Shown here: in pieces, positions 54,311 through 62,239 of the stretch | How the letters are laid out: every line of letters starts with the position of its first letter | Position numbering within the stretch: position 1 is the stretch's first letter | From: Allobosea sp. | Lineage (GTDB): Bacteria > Pseudomonadota > Alphaproteobacteria > Rhizobiales > Beijerinckiaceae | DNA length: 64,000 bases | Direction of reading: 5' to 3' | NCBI RefSeq assembly: GCF_017308015.1 | Contig: NZ_JAFKFW010000028.1 | Span: 1 to 64,000 of the forward strand | Notes under the pieces: generated by a model | Seen by the model: only the letters and a program-made list of their open reading frames with translations | What the model was told of the DNA's origin: nothing | Databases searched by the model: none | Made by a program: the position numbers and the translations under genes

Positions 54311-55534
54311 ATGACCGCCAGCGTGCCGACCGCCTCCCTGCCGCAACGGGCGATGATGCCGGTGCTGATCGCGCTGAGCCTCACGCATCTGCTCAACGAC
54401 ATGATCCAGTCGCTGATCCCGGCGATCTACCCGATCATCAAGGAATCCTACCGGCTCGATTTCGGGCAGATCGGCCTGATCACGCTGACCTTCCAGGTCT
54501 CGGCCTCGCTGCTGCAGCCGGCCGTCGGGCTTTATACCGACAAGCACCCGATGCCCTATTCGATGGTGGTGGGCATGGGTTTCACGCTCGCCGGTCTCAT
54601 CGGCCTCGCCTATGCCGGAAGCTACGGATTCCTGCTGCTCTCGGCCGCCTGCGTCGGCATCGGCTCCTCGATCTTCCATCCCGAAGCGACCCGGATGGCC
54701 CGCAACGCCTCCGGCGGCCAGCACGGGCTCGCGCAGGGCATCTTCCAGGTCGGCGGGCAAACGGGCGGCGCGCTCGGGCCGCTGCTGGCCGCGTTCATCA
54801 TCGTGCCGCGCGGGCAGGGCAGCCTTGCCTGGTTTTCGGTCGCGGCGCTGGTCGCGATGATGCTGATGATCTGGACTGCCGCGAGCTATGCACGGCTCGA
54901 CAGGGCGCGGCCGCCCAAACCTGCTGCGGCGAGCGCGCCGCCGGCGCGCCCGGGCAAGCGCTCGGTCGCCTTCGCGATCGCGATCCTGATCATCCTGCTA
55001 TTCTCGAAGAACGCCTATTCGGCGAGCTTCTCGTCGTTCTACACCTTCTACCTGATGGGCAAGTTCGGCATTTCGATCCAGAATTCGCAGGTGATGCTGT
55101 TCCTGTTCCTCGCCTCCTCGGCGGCGGGCGCGCTGGGCGGCGGCATGCTGGGCGACCGGATCGGCCGCAACAAGATCATCTGGTTCTCGATCCTGGGCGC
55201 GCTGCCCTTCACGCTGATCCTGCCCTATGCCGACCTGTTCTGGACGGGCGTGCTGACGATCGTGATCAACCTGATCATGTCGAGCGCCTTCGCCGCGATC
55301 CTGATCTATGCGCTGGAATTGCTGCCCGGCCGCGTCGGGCTGGTCGGCGGCTTCTTCTACGGGCTGTCCTTCGGCCTCGGCGGGCTTGCGGCCGCGCTGC
55401 TCGGCGAATTCGCCGATCATCTCGGCATCGAGATGGTCTACAAGATCTGCTCGTTCATTCCGCTGATGGGCCTGCTCGCGTGGTTCCTGCCGCGCCTCAG
55501 CGAGGGAACGAAGGGCGCCAAGGTCGGGCATTAG
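54311..55534 (+). CDS. MFS transporter, Fsr (fosmidomycin resistance)-like
   Basis: A 407-residue inner-membrane carrier with about 12 helices. The pattern LTHLLNDMIQSLIPAIYPII and QPAVGLYTDKHPMPYSMVVG, then FHPEATRMARNASGGQHGLA, fits the Fsr efflux family. A second-half MFS loop GGMLGDRIGRNK is present. I start at ATG 54311; longer frames reach 54167 with arginine-rich sequence unlike the family. It is convergent with the superoxide dismutase gene. Confidence 0.88.
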   Translation: MTASVPTASLPQRAMMPVLIALSLTHLLNDMIQSLIPAIYPIIKESYRLDFGQIGLITLTFQVSASLLQPAVGLYTDKHPMPYSMVVGMGFTLAGLIGLAYAGSYGFLLLSAACVGIGSSIFHPEATRMARNASGGQHGLAQGIFQVGGQTGGALGPLLAAFIIVPRGQGSLAWFSVAALVAMMLMIWTAASYARLDRARPPKPAAASAPPARPGKRSVAFAIAILIILLFSKNAYSASFSSFYTFYLMGKFGISIQNSQVMLFLFLASSAAGALGGGMLGDRIGRNKIIWFSILGALPFTLILPYADLFWTGVLTIVINLIMSSAFAAILIYALELLPGRVGLVGGFFYGLSFGLGGLAAALLGEFADHLGIEMVYKICSFIPLMGLLAWFLPRLSEGTKGAKVGH

Positions 55535-55540
55535 ACCATC

Positions 55541-55566
55541 CCCCGGCCTTGTCGTCTTCGCCGGGG
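55541..55566. terminator. Hairpin between convergent MFS and SOD genes
   Basis: A 7-bp stem CCCCGGC/GCCGGGG with a 12-base loop, followed by TT, between the two convergent stops. A modest bidirectional terminator candidate. Confidence 0.5.
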
Positions 55567-55574
55567 TTCAGCGC

Positions 55575-56321
55575 TCAGAGCGCGAGCTTGCCGGCCTTGG
55601 CGGCGGCGTAGCGCTCGTTGACCTTCTTCCAGTCGACCACGTTCCACCAGCCCTTGAGATAGTCGGCGCGGCGGTTCTGGTACTTCAGATAATAGGCGTG
55701 CTCCCAGACGTCGTTGCCGAGCAGCACCATCTGCTTGTCCATGATCGGGCTGTCCTGGTTCGGCTTGCCGAGCAAAGCGAGCTTGCCGGCCTTGTCGACG
55801 GTGACGAAGACCCAGCCGGAGCCGAAGACGCGCAGGCCCGCCGCCTCGAAATCCGCCTTGAACCTGTCGAAGCCGCCGAGATCGCGCGTGATCGCCTCGG
55901 CGACCTCGCCGGTCGGTGCCCCGCCGGCGCCCGGGCCCATGATCTCCCAGAACATGCTGTGATTGGCATGGCCGCCGCCATTGTTGCGAACGAGCGTGCG
56001 GATGCTTTCGGGCACCTGACCGAGATCGGCGATCAGTTCGCCGACCGAGGCCTTGGCGATGACGCCGTTGTCCTTGGCGGCGTTGTTCAGGGCCGCGACA
56101 TAGGCGGCATGGTGGCGGTTGTAGTGAATGTCCATGGTCGCGGCGTCGATATGCGGCTCCAGCGCATTGGCCTCATAGGCGCGCTTCGGCAGCGAGAACG
56201 GGCCGGAGGGCGCTGCCGGGGCGGTGGCCTGCGCCCAGACCCTCGGCGCTGCTCCGACGGCGAGGGCAGCCGCGCCCAGGCCGATCATGCGGCGGCGGGA
56301 TACGGCGGAAACTGCAGTCAT
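55575..56321 (-). CDS. Fe/Mn superoxide dismutase with Tat signal
   Basis: A 248-residue protein. The Tat signal SRRRMIGLGAAALAVGAAPR precedes the enzyme. Metal ligands are seen in MDIHYNRHHAAYV (His), NHSMFWEIMG (His) and LGNDVWEHAYYLKYQ (Asp and His). A Trp-rich end GWWNVVDWKKV is typical. The signal implies a folded, metal-loaded enzyme in the periplasm that detoxifies external superoxide. ATG 56321 has GGAGGA upstream. Whether iron or manganese is used cannot be told. Confidence 0.92.
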   Translation of the reverse strand: MTAVSAVSRRRMIGLGAAALAVGAAPRVWAQATAPAAPSGPFSLPKRAYEANALEPHIDAATMDIHYNRHHAAYVAALNNAAKDNGVIAKASVGELIADLGQVPESIRTLVRNNGGGHANHSMFWEIMGPGAGGAPTGEVAEAITRDLGGFDRFKADFEAAGLRVFGSGWVFVTVDKAGKLALLGKPNQDSPIMDKQMVLLGNDVWEHAYYLKYQNRRADYLKGWWNVVDWKKVNERYAAAKAGKLAL

Positions 56322-56567
56322 GGGAATCCTCCGGAAAGCGTTCGTGCCTGCTGGCTGCCTGTTCAACGCGCGTTTCCCATTGTGGGTCCGCGGTCGATCA
56401 CTGCAGCTATAGCACGGACGCGCTCCGCCGTTGACCTAAGGGTAATTTCAATTTCCGGCGTGCAGAGGGAAAAGAGTAAATCATCCGAATGGGCTCTTAA
56501 CCGGCGATTTACCGCGTTTCTCTACGCTTCCGGAAGAAATCCTCCCGGGTGGAAGAGGCGTCCCGCC

Positions 56568-58040
56568 ATGCATGCATTGGCTCGCAAGCTCGATCTGCCG
56601 GTCCGCGCCGTGGCGTCGGGCTGCGACGGCGAGCCGGCGGAGGTGGGGGCCGAGCGCGCGGTGCGCGAGATCGCAGCCCGCTTCGGCAAGCTCAGCGCCG
56701 AGATCACCGATATCGCAGGGCGTGTCGGCGACGTGACGCAGCAATTCGACCAGCAGACCGCGGGCCTTCGCCGTGTCGTCGGTGCGGTCGAACAGGTGTC
56801 GCAGGCCAACAATGCAATCCGGCAGGCCGCCGAGAGTGCGCAGGCTGCCGCTTCCGGCGTCCGCAACGGCCTCGAACGCGTGACGACATCGGTGCGGCTC
56901 GGCCTCAATGCCGCGCAGACCGATATCGAGACCCTGTCGCAGGAAGCCCAGTCGATGACGCAGGCGCTGGCCCAGGCGGTCGGAGATGCGCACAGGGCGA
57001 GGGCATCGAGCGATGCGATCCAGTCGATCACCCGCGAGATCCAGCTTCTGTCGATCAATGCGGGCGTCGAGGCGGCGCGCAGCGGCGAGGGCGGCAAGGG
57101 CTTCGCCGTCATCGCCGCGGCCGTGAAGGCGCTGGCGGAACAGACGCGCGAGGCGACGGCGGCGAGCGCGGCCCAGCTCGATCAACTGGTCAAGGCGGTC
57201 GATGCCGTCGCCCGCCGCAGCCAGGAGAACGCGCAGACGGCACAGCGCGCCCAGGCGGGCAGCCAGACCATTTCGCAACAGATCGGCGAGTTCGACAGCT
57301 TCGGCCGTTCCGTCGTCGAACTGATCGGCCAGATCGAGGCGGTGTCGCGGCCGACGCGGGAGAATGCCGAGGCTTGCGCCAAGGCGGGGCAGGACCTGGC
57401 GGGCCTGGTGAGCGGAGTCGACGTCTCGACCGACAATCTCGAACAGGCGGGCAAGCGAACCGAGGCGCTGGTCGCGATCAGCGAGGGGATTCTCGGTTCG
57501 ATCGCGGCTTCAGGTGTCAGGACCGCCCAGTCGGAACTGATCGCGACCGCCATGGAGACGGCCGACGCGATCGGCGACCTGTTCGAGGCGGCGCTGGCGC
57601 GCGGCGAGATCGCCCTGGCAGACCTGTTCGACGAGGCCTATCGGCCGGTGCCGGGCTCGGACCCGGTCCAGCACGTGACGCGCTTCGTCGCGCTGACCGA
57701 CCGGCTGCTGCCCCCGCTGCAGGAGAGGCTCCTGACCTCGAACGGGCGGATCGTGTTCTGCGCAGCGGTGGATCGCAACGGCTTCCTGCCGACGCATAAC
57801 CGCAAATACGCACAACAGCAGGGCAGCGACCCGGTCTGGAACAATGCCAATTGCCGCAACCGGCGCATCTTCGACGATCGGACCGGGCTTGCCGCGGCCC
57901 GCAATCGCAAGCCGTTCCTGCTCCAGAGCTATCGGCGCGACATGGGTGGAGGGCAGTTCCTCGTGATGGAGGACCTGTCGGCACCGATCATGGTCAAGGG
58001 ACGGCACTGGGGCGCCTTTCGCTTCGGGCTCAAGGTCTAG
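56568..58040 (+). CDS. Soluble methyl-accepting chemotaxis-like receptor with C-terminal sensor region
   Basis: A 490-residue protein with no transmembrane segment. The N-terminal two-thirds is an MCP signalling hairpin whose tip reads ITREIQLLSINAGVEAARSG, a variant of the usual sequence. The C-terminal ~130 residues (from NGRIVFCAAVDRNGFLPTHN to GRHWGAFRFGLKV) look like a Cache-like or related ligand-binding domain with conserved NRRIFDDRTGLAAARNRKPF. Placing the sensor after the signalling region is unusual. It opens the second chemosensory cluster. I chose ATG 56568 as the first start after the promoter gap; the longer frame is antisense to the SOD gene. Confidence 0.85.
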   Translation: MHALARKLDLPVRAVASGCDGEPAEVGAERAVREIAARFGKLSAEITDIAGRVGDVTQQFDQQTAGLRRVVGAVEQVSQANNAIRQAAESAQAAASGVRNGLERVTTSVRLGLNAAQTDIETLSQEAQSMTQALAQAVGDAHRARASSDAIQSITREIQLLSINAGVEAARSGEGGKGFAVIAAAVKALAEQTREATAASAAQLDQLVKAVDAVARRSQENAQTAQRAQAGSQTISQQIGEFDSFGRSVVELIGQIEAVSRPTRENAEACAKAGQDLAGLVSGVDVSTDNLEQAGKRTEALVAISEGILGSIAASGVRTAQSELIATAMETADAIGDLFEAALARGEIALADLFDEAYRPVPGSDPVQHVTRFVALTDRLLPPLQERLLTSNGRIVFCAAVDRNGFLPTHNRKYAQQQGSDPVWNNANCRNRRIFDDRTGLAAARNRKPFLLQSYRRDMGGGQFLVMEDLSAPIMVKGRHWGAFRFGLKV

Positions 58041-58096
58041 TGTTTCGCCCGAGTCTGCCCTGTCGAGTTGAGTGAGCGAGTTTCCGAGTCAGCGCC

Positions 58097-58564
58097 ATGC
58101 ATATCGCGCCCGTCTTCCCAAACCTGTCGGTGCTGTTGATCGATCCGAGCCCGCATTACCGCCGGATCGTGCGCACGATGCTGTACCAGGCGCAGCTCAA
58201 CCGCATCTTCGAGGCGTCGGATCTATCCTCGGCGGCCTCGACCTTCATCCAGAAGCAGCCGAATATCGTCATTCTCGACTGGGACATGCCGGACGGCAAC
58301 AGCATCAAGTGCCTGGCAGCGATCCGCTCGTTCAAGACCTCGCCTTTCGCCAAGGCCCCGGTGCTGGTGATGATGGAGCGGCCGGACCGGCGCTCGGTCG
58401 TCCAGGCGGCGAAGCTCGGCGCGCATGAGATCATCACCAAGCCGATCTCGCCCAACAATCTCTGGCTTCACCTGTCGGGTGTCATCAACATGCCCCGGAA
58501 ATACAGGGAAGCAGAGGGGAAGATCACGCTGGTGCCGCGCGCGATCAGCAACAGCATGTTCTGA
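58097..58564 (+). CDS. Single-domain response regulator (receiver)
   Basis: A 155-residue receiver domain with phosphoacceptor Asp61 (IVILDWDMPDGNS) and a conserved Lys in HEIITKPISP. The acidic pocket after strand 1 reads LLIDPSP with only one Asp, where two acidic residues are usual, so phosphorylation may be weaker. A C-terminal tail of about 25 residues ends in SNSMF. It lies between the soluble receptor and the STAS-like gene in the chemosensory cluster. Confidence 0.85.
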   Translation: MHIAPVFPNLSVLLIDPSPHYRRIVRTMLYQAQLNRIFEASDLSSAASTFIQKQPNIVILDWDMPDGNSIKCLAAIRSFKTSPFAKAPVLVMMERPDRRSVVQAAKLGAHEIITKPISPNNLWLHLSGVINMPRKYREAEGKITLVPRAISNSMF

Positions 58565-58687
58565 CAGGCGACGGCGCGTGCCGCAATTGCCGCGAAAGCG
58601 CCAAGAGTATTGACGCGCATAAACATATTTAGCGAAGTTTTTACCAGTTTGACGCGATGCTCCCGGCGCAATCCTGGGGCGCCCTTC

Positions 58688-58969
58688 ATGGTCATCACCG
58701 TTTCGCTTCCCCCGTTCCTCGGCCGCTCCGAGGCTGCGACGTTCCGCAACCAGTTGCTGGTGGCGCTGGAGCAGCGGGAAAGCATTGCCGTCGAATGCGC
58801 CGAGGCCGGGGCCTTGCCCAGCCTCTGGATCCAGCTTCTTCACTCCGCAGCCACCAGCGCCGCTGCGCGGGGGCTTTCGGTCACGCTCAAGGCGGCTTCC
58901 GAGGAATGCCGCGAATCCTTGCGTGCGATCGGCTTCGATGCCGCTCACAGCGCTCTCGTTCTGGAGTGA
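58688..58969 (+). CDS. STAS/MlaB-like domain protein
   Basis: A 93-residue protein with VECAEAGALPSLWIQLLHSA and an ending ESLRAIGFDAAHSALVLE that fit a small STAS-like alpha/beta fold, as in anti-sigma antagonist or MlaB-type proteins. The usual phosphorylatable Ser/Thr of antagonists is not clearly present. It overlaps nothing and precedes cheY by four bases. Its place in a chemosensory operon suggests a signalling or scaffolding role. A longer start at 58610 is possible. Confidence 0.65.
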   Translation: MVITVSLPPFLGRSEAATFRNQLLVALEQRESIAVECAEAGALPSLWIQLLHSAATSAAARGLSVTLKAASEECRESLRAIGFDAAHSALVLE

Positions 58970-58973
58970 CGGC

Positions 58974-59333
58974 ATGAAAATCCTGGCGATCGACGATACC
59001 AAGACCCTGCTCAGCCTGCTCAGCCTGACGCTCCGCAATGCCGGCCATGAGGTGGCAGAGGCCGAGAACGGCGAGGACGGCCTCAACAAGTTCGACCAGT
59101 TCCGGCCCGATCTCGTGATCACCGATCTCAACATGCCGATCATGGACGGCATCGAGTTCACCCGCGCCTGCCGTTCGCGACCCGCCGGGCAGAATACGCC
59201 GATCATCGTGCTGACGACGGAGAACGGCGCCGAGATCAAGGCGGAAGGCCGCCGCGCCGGCGCCAGCGCCTGGATGGTCAAGCCGTTCGAGCCCAATACC
59301 CTGCTCGGCCTCGTCGCGCGCTACCAGAACTGA
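58974..59333 (+). CDS. CheY-type response regulator
   Basis: A 119-residue receiver domain: KILAIDDTKTLLSLL (acidic pocket), phosphoacceptor Asp51 (DLVITDLNMPIMDG), the TTEN switch region and Lys in ASAWMVKPFEP. ATG 58974. It lies just before the cheA gene (10 bases), so it is likely its output or a phosphate sink. Confidence 0.92.
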   Translation: MKILAIDDTKTLLSLLSLTLRNAGHEVAEAENGEDGLNKFDQFRPDLVITDLNMPIMDGIEFTRACRSRPAGQNTPIIVLTTENGAEIKAEGRRAGASAWMVKPFEPNTLLGLVARYQN

Positions 59334-59343
59334 AGGCTGGCCG

Positions 59344-61665
59344 ATGGATCCGTTGGCAGAACTCAAACAGACCTTTTTCCAGGAATGCGACGAACTCCTC
59401 GGCGCGCTGGAGCAGAAGCTCCAGGCCCTCGACGAGGGCTCCGTCGATTCCGAGGACGTCAACGCCGCCTTCCGCGCCATCCATTCGATCAAGGGCGGCG
59501 CAGGTGCCTTCGGCTGCACCGAGCTCGTCGGCTTCGCGCATGTCTTCGAGGCGGCGCTGGATCACCTGAGATCCGGCCGTGTGGCCATCGATGACGCGCC
59601 CTTCACCCTGTTCCTGCGCTGTTCGGATGCGGTCGCCGATCTCGTCGCGGCCGCGCGCAACGACGAGCCCGCGACCGAGCGGCCCGATCTCCTGGCCGCG
59701 CTCGAGCAGGTGGGCAAGGCGCCGCAGGCACCAGTCGCCGCTCCGCCGGCTCCTGCCGTGCCCGCCCCGGCGCCCGTCGTTCCCGCCGTTGCCGACAACG
59801 ACGCGCCCATCGGCATCGCCGCGCTCGGCAACCTGCTCGCCATGGTCGAGGCGAAGACTGCGGCGCCTGCCGCAGCAACCACCGATGACGGCTGGGACGA
59901 CGAACCCGTCGCCGCGCCTGAACCCGCCGCCGGGAAGCCTGGCCGTGACGTGCAATTGCGCATCATGCCGGAGCCGGACCTGTTCCGCCGGGTGATCGAG
60001 CCGCGCGTCGTCCTTGGTTCGCTGCCGGCCGATGACATCGTCTCGATCTGCTGCGACCTCAGCCAGGTGCCTCCGCTCGAAAGCCTCGATGTCAGCGATT
60101 GCTGGTTGCGCTTCGACGTAACGCTGCGCACCGGGCTTTCCGTCGAGGATCTGCACGGCCGCTTCGATTTCAGCCTGGCGAACGAGGAATTCGAGATCGT
60201 CTTCGCCGAGGAGGCCGAGATCGAGGCTCCGCAGGCGGACGAACCGATGGCCGCTGCGCCCGAGGTCTCCAGTGCCGTTGCCGCCGATCTCTCCGCGATC
60301 CTCGCCAAGCTCGGCCCGTCGCCGGAAGCGGCGAACGAACCCGATATCCAGCCCGAGCCGGCTCCCGTTGCCGCTCCCGCGCCGGTCGTCGCGGCGGAAG
60401 CCCCTGTCTCCGGCCGGGCGGCAACGCGCGCGCCGGCCGCCGCCGACACCTCGGCGCGCCAGCGCCAGGCAGTCAGCGTTCGCGTCGATCTCGACCGCAT
60501 CGACAAGCTGATGAACCTCGTCGGCGAGATCGTCATCACCCAGTCCATGCTGGTCGAATGCGTGCGCTCGCTGCCCTATGACGTCCACGCCAAGACTGCC
60601 GAAGGCATGCTGACGCTCTCGCGCCAGACGCGCGAATTGCAGGACCATGTCATGGCGGTCCGCGCGCAGCCGGTGAAGGCCGTGTTCCAGCGCATGCCGC
60701 GGCTGGTACGCGAACTCGCGCAGACGCTGGGCAAGGAAGTCCGGCTGGTGCTGGAAGGCGAGAACACCGAGGTCGACAAGACGATCATCGAGGAACTCGC
60801 CGATCCGCTGACCCATATGATCCGCAATTCGATGGATCATGGACTGGAGACCCCGGACGAGCGGGCCGAGGCCGGCAAGCCGCGCGAGGGTACGATCAGG
60901 TTGATCGCCGAGCATCGTGCCGGCCGCATCGTGATCTCCGTCACCGACGACGGACGCGGCATCGGCCGCGAGCGCCTGCTCGCCAAGGCGCGGTCGCGCG
61001 GCTTGGTCGGGGCCGACGAGCGGCTGCAGCCGGAGGAGATCGACCAGCTCATCTTCGCTGCCGGCCTGTCGACGGCCGAAGCGGTCAGCGACATCTCGGG
61101 CCGTGGCGTCGGCATGGATGTCGTGCGCCGCAATGTCGAATCGCTCGGGGGGCGCATCAGCGTCGATTCCGAACCGGGCCGGGGCTGCAAGTTCACGCTC
61201 GCGCTGCCGCTGACGCTCGCGGTTCTCGAGGGCATGGTGATCCGCTGCGGCGATGATCGCTACGTCATCCCGATCGCCTCTGTGATCGAGACCCAGCATC
61301 TCGCCTCGACCCCGATCGAGCGTCTGCCCTTCGGCCAGGAAGTCCTGCGCTGGCGCGGCGAGGTCACTCCGCTCTACCGGCTGGGGGACGTGATGGGCTC
61401 GATGGGCAAGACCAACGAGAACATCGTCATCATCGCCGAGACCGAACGCGGCAACAATGTCGGCATCGCCGTCGACGAGATCGTCGGCCAGCAGCAGGTC
61501 GTCGTGAAGAGCCTCGAGGCGAATTACGGCGCGGTCAACGGTGCTTCGGCGGCGACGATCCTCGGCGACGGTCTCGTCGCACTGATCCTGGATATCGACT
61601 CGATGCTACGGCTTGCCGCGTCCGGCAACCGGCCCCCTCAATCTGACCTCAAGATGGCTGGATGA
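59344..61665 (+). CDS. cheA: CheA chemotaxis histidine kinase
   Basis: A 773-residue kinase: HPt domain with His47 (FRAIHSIKGGAGAFG), a long Pro/Ala linker (P2 region unclear), P3 dimerisation (RIDKLMNLVGEIVITQSMLV), P4 ATPase (N box MIRNSMDHGLETPDER near residue 490; [16 protein letters not shown]) and a CheW-like P5 domain at the C-terminus. It phosphorylates the adjacent CheY. The stop overlaps the cheW start (ATGA). Confidence 0.95.
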   Translation: MDPLAELKQTFFQECDELLGALEQKLQALDEGSVDSEDVNAAFRAIHSIKGGAGAFGCTELVGFAHVFEAALDHLRSGRVAIDDAPFTLFLRCSDAVADLVAAARNDEPATERPDLLAALEQVGKAPQAPVAAPPAPAVPAPAPVVPAVADNDAPIGIAALGNLLAMVEAKTAAPAAATTDDGWDDEPVAAPEPAAGKPGRDVQLRIMPEPDLFRRVIEPRVVLGSLPADDIVSICCDLSQVPPLESLDVSDCWLRFDVTLRTGLSVEDLHGRFDFSLANEEFEIVFAEEAEIEAPQADEPMAAAPEVSSAVAADLSAILAKLGPSPEAANEPDIQPEPAPVAAPAPVVAAEAPVSGRAATRAPAAADTSARQRQAVSVRVDLDRIDKLMNLVGEIVITQSMLVECVRSLPYDVHAKTAEGMLTLSRQTRELQDHVMAVRAQPVKAVFQRMPRLVRELAQTLGKEVRLVLEGENTEVDKTIIEELADPLTHMIRNSMDHGLETPDERAEAGKPREGTIRLIAEHRAGRIVISVTDDGRGIGRERLLAKARSRGLVGADERLQPEEIDQLIFAAGLSTAEAVSDISGRGVGMDVVRRNVESLGGRISVDSEPGRGCKFTLALPLTLAVLEGMVIRCGDDRYVIPIASVIETQHLASTPIERLPFGQEVLRWRGEVTPLYRLGDVMGSMGKTNENIVIIAETERGNNVGIAVDEIVGQQQVVVKSLEANYGAVNGASAATILGDGLVALILDIDSMLRLAASGNRPPQSDLKMAG

Positions 61666-62174
61666 CCATGACCCTCCAACTCGGCGAAAAGCACTTCTCG
61701 TCGGCGCAGCCCGAATCGGCCGCGCGCCGGATCGTGACCTTCAAGGTCGGCGACCGTACCTTCGGCATCGATGTCGGCATGGTCCGCGAGATCAAGGGCT
61801 GGCAGGCGACGACGCCACTGCCGCATGCGGCCCCGCATGTACGCGGCGTGCTCAACCTGCGCGGCGTCATCCTCGCGGTCTACGACCTGCGCACCGCAAT
61901 CGGGCTTGGTGCGACCGAGGCCACTGCGACCCATGTCATCGTCGTCGTCGATGTCGAGGACAAGACCGCGGGGCTGCTGGTCGACTCGGTCTCGGACATC
62001 GTCGACGTGCCGGTCAGCGCCGTGCGTCCGGCGCCGGATCTGGAGCGCGACGAGCACGGCCTGATCGAGGGCCTCGTCCTGCTCGATACCGATATCGTTG
62101 CGCTGCTCGACCTCGCAGCCGTGATCCGCGACGGTGGCGCCGAGGCCCAGATCAAGACCGGCCGGGCCGCCTGA
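61662..62174 (+). CDS. cheW: CheW coupling protein
   Basis: A 170-residue CheW: RIVTFKVGDRTFGIDVGMVR, VRGVLNLRGVILAVYDLRTA and VSDIVDVPVSAVRPAPDLER are typical. It links the receptors to CheA. Overlaps cheA by four bases and is followed by a receptor gene after 65 bases. Confidence 0.93.
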   Translation: MTMTLQLGEKHFSSAQPESAARRIVTFKVGDRTFGIDVGMVREIKGWQATTPLPHAAPHVRGVLNLRGVILAVYDLRTAIGLGATEATATHVIVVVDVEDKTAGLLVDSVSDIVDVPVSAVRPAPDLERDEHGLIEGLVLLDTDIVALLDLAAVIRDGGAEAQIKTGRAA

Positions 62175-62239
62175 TATCCTGAGACCAGCCCGAGCGTAGC
62201 GTTCAAGAAGCGGGCGAGAACAAGAAACGATCGAACCAT

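Noticed and set aside
59278-61299. 673-codon minus-strand frame
   Set aside because: Antisense to cheA, which has all its functional motifs.
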